A stretch of DNA of 10,160 bases from G021776435 sp046756245 (lineage in GTDB: Bacteria; Pseudomonadota; Alphaproteobacteria; Caulobacterales; Parvularculaceae). Made by a program: the position numbers and the translations under genes. The notes below the pieces were generated by a model. The model searched no databases. It saw only the letters and a program-made list of their open reading frames with translations, and had not been told where the DNA came from. Below are positions 7,070 to 10,160 of the stretch, one piece after another. The DNA lies in NCBI GenBank assembly GCA_046756245.1, contig JBHHVZ010000099.1, forward strand, positions 1 through 10,160. Reading direction: 5' to 3'. Numbering within the stretch: the stretch's first letter is position 1; each line of letters starts with the position of its first letter.

Positions 7070-7085
7070 TGTTTCACGTGAAATG
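7070..7085. other. parS centromere site upstream of mnmG
   Basis: TGTTTCACGTGAAATG matches the parS consensus at 14 of 16 positions; the inner 12 bases TTTCACGTGAAA are perfect and the mismatches are the last two bases. It is intergenic, 74 bp upstream of the mnmG start, and could also bear on transcription of the mnmG-parB operon when ParB is bound. No confident sigma70-like promoter is visible around it; on the minus strand an AT-rich CTATTTTATTAT lies at about 7028-7039. Confidence 0.82.
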
Positions 7086-7142
7086 ACCAGGCGTCGTTAT
7101 TTAACAGGCTGTCTGCATTGGTTCGGAAATTCGCTTTTTATT

Positions 7143-7215
7143 CCGCTCACCCCGGCGAAGGCCGGGGCCCAGAGCGGAGTCAGACTGGGTCCCGGCTTCC
7201 CGCCGGGATGAGCGG
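7143..7215. repeat. Long palindromic intergenic repeat (HPGEGRGP type)
   Basis: Arms of about 30 bases (7143-7172 and 7185-7215) pair with few mismatches around a 12-base loop. The left arm reads CCGCTCACCCCGGCG..GGGGCCCAG and the right CTGGGTCCCGGC..GGGATGAGCGG. The element translates as the familiar HPGEGRGP / GSRLPAGMSG pattern of spurious small proteins in alphaproteobacterial genomes, which marks it as a dispersed repeat and not a gene. It lies between the mnmE stop and mnmG. No U-run follows on either strand, so it is not a standard intrinsic terminator, although the hairpin could protect the mnmE mRNA 3' end or slow RNA polymerase. Confidence 0.8.
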
Positions 7216-7280
7216 GTTGAGAGGTTTCAAGTGTGGATTGCCGTCTCTTAATGCAAAGCATTCAAGCATGCTGGCAGACC

Positions 7281-8621
7281 CTATTTCCCAATACAAAAGC
7301 TTGCGAATATTTCGCCGAGCACGTCTTCGACGCCGACCGCGCCGGTGATTTGCCCGAGCGCGCGGGCGGCGAGTCTCGCGTCTTCGGCGGCGAGTTCGGG
7401 CGCGGCCTCATTGCGCGCGCGCTCAAGCGCGGCGACGGCTTCCTCGACGGCGCGCTGGTGACGGATGTGCGTTAGCGCCGCGCCGCCGCCCGACCCGCAG
7501 CGTTCGCCGACCTCTTCGGCGAGCATGTCTAAAAACGCCGGCGCGCCGGCGCCGGTCCTCGCCGAAATCGTCAGTACACGGAGCCCTTCAGGGGCCGGTT
7601 CGGGGGCCGGCGTTCCCAGATCGGCCTTGTTCCATAACAAAAAATCGTGCTTTTTCAAAAGCTTAAGGGTTTCCCGGGGAACGCCGACCGCCGGGTCCGC
7701 CACCCCTATGCGGATGTCGGCGGTCTCGGCCTGGGCCTGCGCCCGGCGCATGCCTTCCTCCTCGATTTCATCCGTATACGTATTTCTTAGCCCGGCCGTA
7801 TCGGCGAGCGTGACGGGAACGCCGGAAAGATCGAGTCGCGCCGTCAGCACGTCGCGCGTCGTACCCGGACGTTCTGAAACGATCGCCACGTCGCTGCCCG
7901 CCAGTCGGTTTATGAGACTCGACTTTCCGGCGTTGGGCGCGCCGATAATGGCGACCGCAATCCCTTCGCGTATGGCCCGATGGCGCGGCGCATCCTCCAG
8001 GTATGACCGGAGCTCGTTCAAGAGCGCGTCGATTTCGGGGCCGGCGCGGGCGGCGACCGCACTCGGCACGTCGTCCTCATCAGGGAAATCGATGTCGGCC
8101 TCGAGCGCGGCAAGCACGGTCAAAAGGCGCGCTCTCCAGCCTTCGGCGACGGCTGAGAGCCTACCGTCGAGCTGGACCAATGCCTGGCGTCGCTGCTCGC
8201 TCGTTTCGGCGTCGACAAGGTCGGCCAGAGCCTCGACCTGGGCGAGATCGAGCTTGCCGTTCCTGAGCGCCCGCAGGGTGAACTCACCGGCCCCGGCCGG
8301 CCGCGCCCCGAGGCGGCCGAGCGCTTCGCACAACGCCGTTTCCACCGCATGGCTGCCGTGCAGGTGAAACTCGGCGACGTCCTCGCCGGTGAAGCTGGCC
8401 GGGCTTTCGAATAGTATGACCAGCCCGCTGTCGATGGTCTCGCCGCTTTCCGGATCGCGCAGGACCGAGAGTCTCGCTTCGCGGGGGCGCGCCGCCGGGG
8501 CGCCAAGGGCCCCGGCAAAAGCGTGCGCTTCCGCGCCGGATACGCGATAGACCGCAACGCCTGAACGCCCGGGGCCTGAGGCGCGGGCGAAGATGGTGTC
8601 GGTTTCAGCGTGCGCTGTCAT
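7281..8621 (-). CDS. mnmE: tRNA uridine-5-carboxymethylaminomethyl modification GTPase MnmE (TrmE)
   Basis: G-protein partner of MnmG in wobble-uridine modification of tRNA; it binds the folate one-carbon donor and its GTPase cycle activates the complex. The 446-residue protein begins DTIFARASGPGRSGVAVYRVSG (folate-binding N-terminal domain). AGEFTLRALRNGKLDLAQVEALADL follows, then the helical domain. The embedded G domain has G1 GAPNAGKS (227-234), G2 GTTRD (253-257), G3 DTAG (274-277) and G4 NKAD (331-334). It ends with the invariant catalytic-cysteine tail FCIGK (442-446). All key residues are present. The ATG at 8621 is chosen as the only start near the conserved N-terminus. It has no visible Shine-Dalgarno, and its leader instead carries TAATCCC heptads beginning 13 bases upstream. 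Most family members run about 430-460 residues, so it is full length. Confidence 0.97.
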   Translation of the reverse strand: MTAHAETDTIFARASGPGRSGVAVYRVSGAEAHAFAGALGAPAARPREARLSVLRDPESGETIDSGLVILFESPASFTGEDVAEFHLHGSHAVETALCEALGRLGARPAGAGEFTLRALRNGKLDLAQVEALADLVDAETSEQRRQALVQLDGRLSAVAEGWRARLLTVLAALEADIDFPDEDDVPSAVAARAGPEIDALLNELRSYLEDAPRHRAIREGIAVAIIGAPNAGKSSLINRLAGSDVAIVSERPGTTRDVLTARLDLSGVPVTLADTAGLRNTYTDEIEEEGMRRAQAQAETADIRIGVADPAVGVPRETLKLLKKHDFLLWNKADLGTPAPEPAPEGLRVLTISARTGAGAPAFLDMLAEEVGERCGSGGGAALTHIRHQRAVEEAVAALERARNEAAPELAAEDARLAARALGQITGAVGVEDVLGEIFASFCIGK

Positions 8622-8634
8622 GGCGTTCGCGAGA

Positions 8635-8655
8635 GGGATTAGGGATTAGGGATTG
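8635..8655. repeat. Three GGGATTA-type heptads next to the mnmE start
   Basis: GGGATTA, GGGATTA and GGGATTG run head to tail, ending 13 bases upstream of the mnmE ATG (read as TAATCCC on the mnmE strand). A matching inverted pair occurs at 8831-8843. This forms the outer edge of the larger inverted repeat described separately. Confidence 0.8.
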
Positions 8656-8843
8656 AGGAAGGGGAGCCGTCATTCCGGGGCGCCGCGCAAGCGGCGAACC
8701 CGGAATCCATGCCTGAGCGCTGCGGCTTGCGCTGACCTTGACGATGATCGCTGGGATAGGCTCAGGACTGGATTCCGGGTCCGGTCTGAAGGCCGTCCCG
8801 GAATGACAGATTTCGGTTCCCTCATCCATCAATCCCTAATCCC
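8642..8843. repeat. Composite inverted repeat (MITE- or REP-like) between the DUF6489-like gene and mnmE
   Basis: The outer arms are an exact 15-base inverted repeat, GGGATTAGGGATTGA at 8642-8656 and its complement at 8829-8843. Nested inside are two inverted copies of a smaller unit: 8669-8709, beginning GTCATTCCGGG and ending ACCCGGAATCCA, and 8769-8808, its imperfect complement. Innermost is CCTGAGC (8712-8718) against GCTCAGG (8760-8766). Almost the whole gap can therefore fold back on itself. The GTCATTCCGGG...CCCGGAATCC unit is of a kind seen dispersed in alphaproteobacterial genomes. No transposase is encoded. The right end stops 4 bases short of the DUF6489-like stop codon, and the left end is 20 bases from mnmE, so the element occupies the 3' end of one transcript and the leader of the next. 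Confidence 0.8.
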
Positions 8844-8847
8844 TTCC

Positions 8848-9102
8848 TCATTTTTTCTTCGCGCCGCCGGAGGCGCCGGCCATCGCCGCCGCCATCGTGG
8901 TCTGGAACTGCTCGAGCCCCTTGCCGCTCATCTGCATCCACTGGGTCATGAACCGCTCCGGATCGGCGAGCGTGTCCATGTTTTCCTTGGCGCGCCGGGT
9001 CATTTCCTCGACGATCATTTTGTTGAGGGACTCCACGTCGGGCATACCGAAAAAGACGCGCGCCTCCACAGGCGTGCAGTCGATGTTGATGGTGAACCGC
9101 AT
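8848..9102 (-). CDS. Small DUF6489-like protein
   Basis: An 84-residue soluble protein of unknown function. It begins MRFTINIDCTPVEARVFFGM, then PDVESLNKMIVEEMTRRAKE and a helical stretch with PERFMTQWMQ and GLEQFQTTMAAAMAG, ending with a basic GGAKKK tail. The CTP.EAR.F.G.PDV opening and the later M..W and GLEQ.Q features match what I recall of the DUF6489 family, found mainly in Alphaproteobacteria; a profile search has not been run. There is no signal peptide or membrane segment. The M-rich C-terminal helix superficially resembles phasin-like proteins, but this is only an impression. The start is firm: AGAAGGAG lies 7 bases upstream of the ATG. It is co-directional with mnmE, 226 bp downstream, and divergent from the quinone oxidoreductase. 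Confidence 0.82.
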   Translation of the reverse strand: MRFTINIDCTPVEARVFFGMPDVESLNKMIVEEMTRRAKENMDTLADPERFMTQWMQMSGKGLEQFQTTMAAAMAGASGGAKKK

Positions 9103-9109
9103 ATCGCCG

Positions 9110-9117
9110 CTCCTTCT
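9110..9117 (-). promoter_or_regulatory. Strong Shine-Dalgarno site of the DUF6489-like gene
   Basis: On the minus strand AGAAGGAG lies 7 bases before the ATG at 9102. It supports both the reality of this small gene and its start. Confidence 0.75.
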
Positions 9118-9174
9118 GGCGTCTCGCCCTTAGGGCGTTTCGGGAAAGACCTACTCGCCAAGCTGTTCGCACCG

Positions 9175-9189
9175 CAATATGTAATATTG
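9175..9189. promoter_or_regulatory. Short perfect inverted repeat, possible operator, in divergent gap
   Basis: CAATAT-GTA-ATATTG is a perfect 6+6 inverted repeat with a 3-base spacer. It lies in the 129-bp gap between the divergent DUF6489-like and qor genes, 42 bases upstream of the qor ATG. It is AT-rich in a GC-rich setting. It could be a regulator-binding site or overlap a -10 element (TAATAT at 9182-9187). No good -35 is visible at the right distance, so this is a candidate only. Confidence 0.35.
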
Positions 9190-9209
9190 GCGGGCGGATT
9201 TGCAGCCGG

Positions 9210-9227
9210 CGGAAAGGAGTCTTTCCG
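9210..9227 (+). promoter_or_regulatory. Ribosome-binding site of qor inside a small hairpin
   Basis: GGAAAGGAG (9211-9219) is the only Shine-Dalgarno-like sequence before the qor ATG. The surrounding bases form a 7-bp stem, CGGAAAG (9210-9216) with CTTTCCG (9221-9227), closed by a GAGT loop. In the mRNA half of the site would be paired, with only the GAG(U) exposed. Confidence 0.5.
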
Positions 9228-9231
9228 GAAA

Positions 9232-10160
9232 ATGGCGAAAGCGGTTTTCATCGACCGGCATGGCGGGCCGGAAGTCTTCCGCATCGCCGCCCATGACACG
9301 GGTCCGCCCGGGCCCGGGCAGGTCCTGGTGCGCCACGACGCCATCGGCCTCAATTTCATCGATATCTATCAGCGCAAGGGGCTCTACCCGCTCGCCCTGC
9401 CGGCTATTCTCGGCGGCGAGGCGGCCGGAACGGTCGAAGCCGCCGGCAAGGGGGTTGATACGTTCGTTCCCGGCAACCGGGTCGCCTATCTGGCCGCCGG
9501 CGGGGCTTACGCCGACGCCGCCCTCGCCCCCGCCGCTATGGCGGTGAAACTCCCTGACGGAATCGATGCGACGACTGCGGCGGCGAGCCTTTTGAAGGGG
9601 CTCACCGTTCAGATGCTGGTTCGTCAGGTCTTTCCGCTCGGGCCCGACAAGTCGGCGCTCGTCTACGCAGCGGCGGGCGGCGTCGGCTCGCTTCTATGTC
9701 AGTGGGCGAACCATCTTGGCGCGCGCGTCATCGCTGTCGTCGGTTCAAAGGAAAAGGCCGAGAGGGTCAAAGCATATGGCGTAAAAGACATTATCGTCCG
9801 TACAGAAACAGATGATATTGCGGGCGCTGCACGGTCGATAACCGGCGGACGCGGCGTCGATGTGGTTTACGACTCTGTCGGCGCGGCGACATTCGAGGCC
9901 TCGCTCGATTCTCTTGCGCTGCGGGGCATGATGGTTTCCTACGGCAATGCGTCGGGGCCGGTTCCGCCGTTTGCGCCGCTTGAGCTTTCCCGGCGCGGAT
10001 CGCTTAGCCTCATCCGGCCGTCGCTCTTTCACTATGCAACGCCCGACGCCCTGCCGGCGATGGCTGAAGAGCTGTTTTCGCTTCTCGGCTCTGGCGTAAT
10101 TCGCGTCGATATCGGGGGGCGTTTCCCCCTCGCCGAGATCGCCGAAGCCCACCGCCTGCT
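9232..10160 (+). CDS. qor: Zinc-independent quinone oxidoreductase, MDR family (3' truncated by window edge)
   Basis: NADPH-dependent reductase of the medium-chain dehydrogenase/reductase superfamily, quinone oxidoreductase (QOR) branch, probably a cytosolic one-electron quinone reductase. The 309 visible residues start MAKAVFIDRHGGPEVFRIAA and include the GroES-like domain with IGLNFIDIYQRKGLYP and GGEAAGTVEAAGKGVDTF. LKGLTVQMLVRQVFPL follows. The NADPH-binding motif is AAAGGVGSLLCQWANHLGA, and the QOR-typical VVYDSVGAATFEASLDSLALRGMMVSYGNASG comes later. It lacks the catalytic and structural zinc cysteines of alcohol dehydrogenases. It aligns by eye with E. coli QorA almost throughout, and the window ends about 15-20 residues before the expected C-terminus (after AEAHRL). 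The ATG at 9232 is supported by a ribosome site at 9211-9219. The natural quinone substrate cannot be told. Confidence 0.93.
   Translation, partial: MAKAVFIDRHGGPEVFRIAAHDTGPPGPGQVLVRHDAIGLNFIDIYQRKGLYPLALPAILGGEAAGTVEAAGKGVDTFVPGNRVAYLAAGGAYADAALAPAAMAVKLPDGIDATTAAASLLKGLTVQMLVRQVFPLGPDKSALVYAAAGGVGSLLCQWANHLGARVIAVVGSKEKAERVKAYGVKDIIVRTETDDIAGAARSITGGRGVDVVYDSVGAATFEASLDSLALRGMMVSYGNASGPVPPFAPLELSRRGSLSLIRPSLFHYATPDALPAMAEELFSLLGSGVIRVDIGGRFPLAEIAEAHRL

Noticed and set aside
7118..7348. Possible 76-residue protein with HPGEGRGP
   Set aside because: It is the typical spurious translation of the palindromic repeat at 7143-7215 and then overlaps mnmE.
7668..7684. parS-like GTTTCCCGGGGAAC in mnmE
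   Set aside because: The central CACGTG core is missing and too many positions differ from the consensus.
8353..8368. GCAGGTGAAACT in mnmE as another parS half-site
   Set aside because: Only one arm resembles parS; about 10 of 16 positions match, which is near chance for a coding sequence.
8635..8655. Telomere-like TTAGGG repeat
   Set aside because: The unit is the heptamer GGGATTA, not the hexamer TTAGGG, and there are only three copies inside a circular-type bacterial context.
8605..8832. Possible 75-residue minus-strand protein in the DUF6489-mnmE gap
   Set aside because: It translates the inverted repeat at 8642-8843 and has no ribosome site; judged non-coding.
9781..9820. Short AT-rich stretch in qor
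   Set aside because: Only about 40 bases, falling in a variable surface segment after the NADPH-binding domain; the protein aligns normally across it, so no sign of insertion.
1..10160. CRISPR arrays, tRNA/rRNA genes, insertion sequences, phage or defence genes
   Set aside because: Looked for on both strands; no spaced direct repeats, tRNA-like cloverleaf, transposase, integrase or defence-type protein was seen.

Overview
This window reads as the chromosomal centromere/partition neighbourhood of a GC-rich alphaproteobacterium. The gene order leuS-lptE-holA, facing parB-parA-rsmG-mnmG and then mnmE, is the classic origin-proximal cluster of that class. The ParA, ParB, MnmG and MnmE sequences are all of the usual chromosomal type. 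A DUF6489-like small protein and HPGEGRGP-type palindromic repeats also point to Alphaproteobacteria. I cannot fix the family from the sequence alone; a Caulobacterales, Parvularculales or Rhodospirillales relative would fit.

Layout. From 1 to 2677 a plus-strand set of tightly spaced genes runs: the 3' part of leuS (leucyl-tRNA synthetase, cut by the left edge), lptE (LPS-assembly lipoprotein) and holA (DNA polymerase III delta). It converges on a minus-strand set at about 2678-2756. From 6996 down to 2757 the minus-strand genes mnmG, rsmG, parA and parB are packed with overlaps or gaps of a few bases, as in a translationally coupled operon. Upstream of mnmG, a 284-bp gap holds a parS site and a long hairpin repeat. 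Then come mnmE (8621 to 7281), a 226-bp gap filled by a composite inverted repeat, and a small DUF6489-like gene (9102 to 8848). A divergent plus-strand quinone oxidoreductase (qor type) starts at 9232 and is cut by the right edge.

How the genes fit together. ParA, ParB and at least two good parS sites (5588-5603 and 7070-7085, plus a degenerate one at 5067-5082) form a complete chromosome segregation module, with parS sites inside and just upstream of the operon. MnmE and MnmG together make the cmnm5/nm5 modification of the wobble uridine of tRNAs. RsmG methylates 16S rRNA. LeuS, HolA and LptE serve translation, replication and envelope assembly.

The genes are all recognisable housekeeping genes and I see no new multi-gene system. 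The points that deserve a second look are: a long, low-GC leucine-specific insertion in LeuRS just before the KMSKS loop; a sharply bounded low-GC patch at the 3' end of rsmG; parS motifs embedded in coding sequence; two structured intergenic repeats, one of which carries GGGATTA heptads against the start of mnmE; and a ribosome-binding site inside a small hairpin in front of qor.
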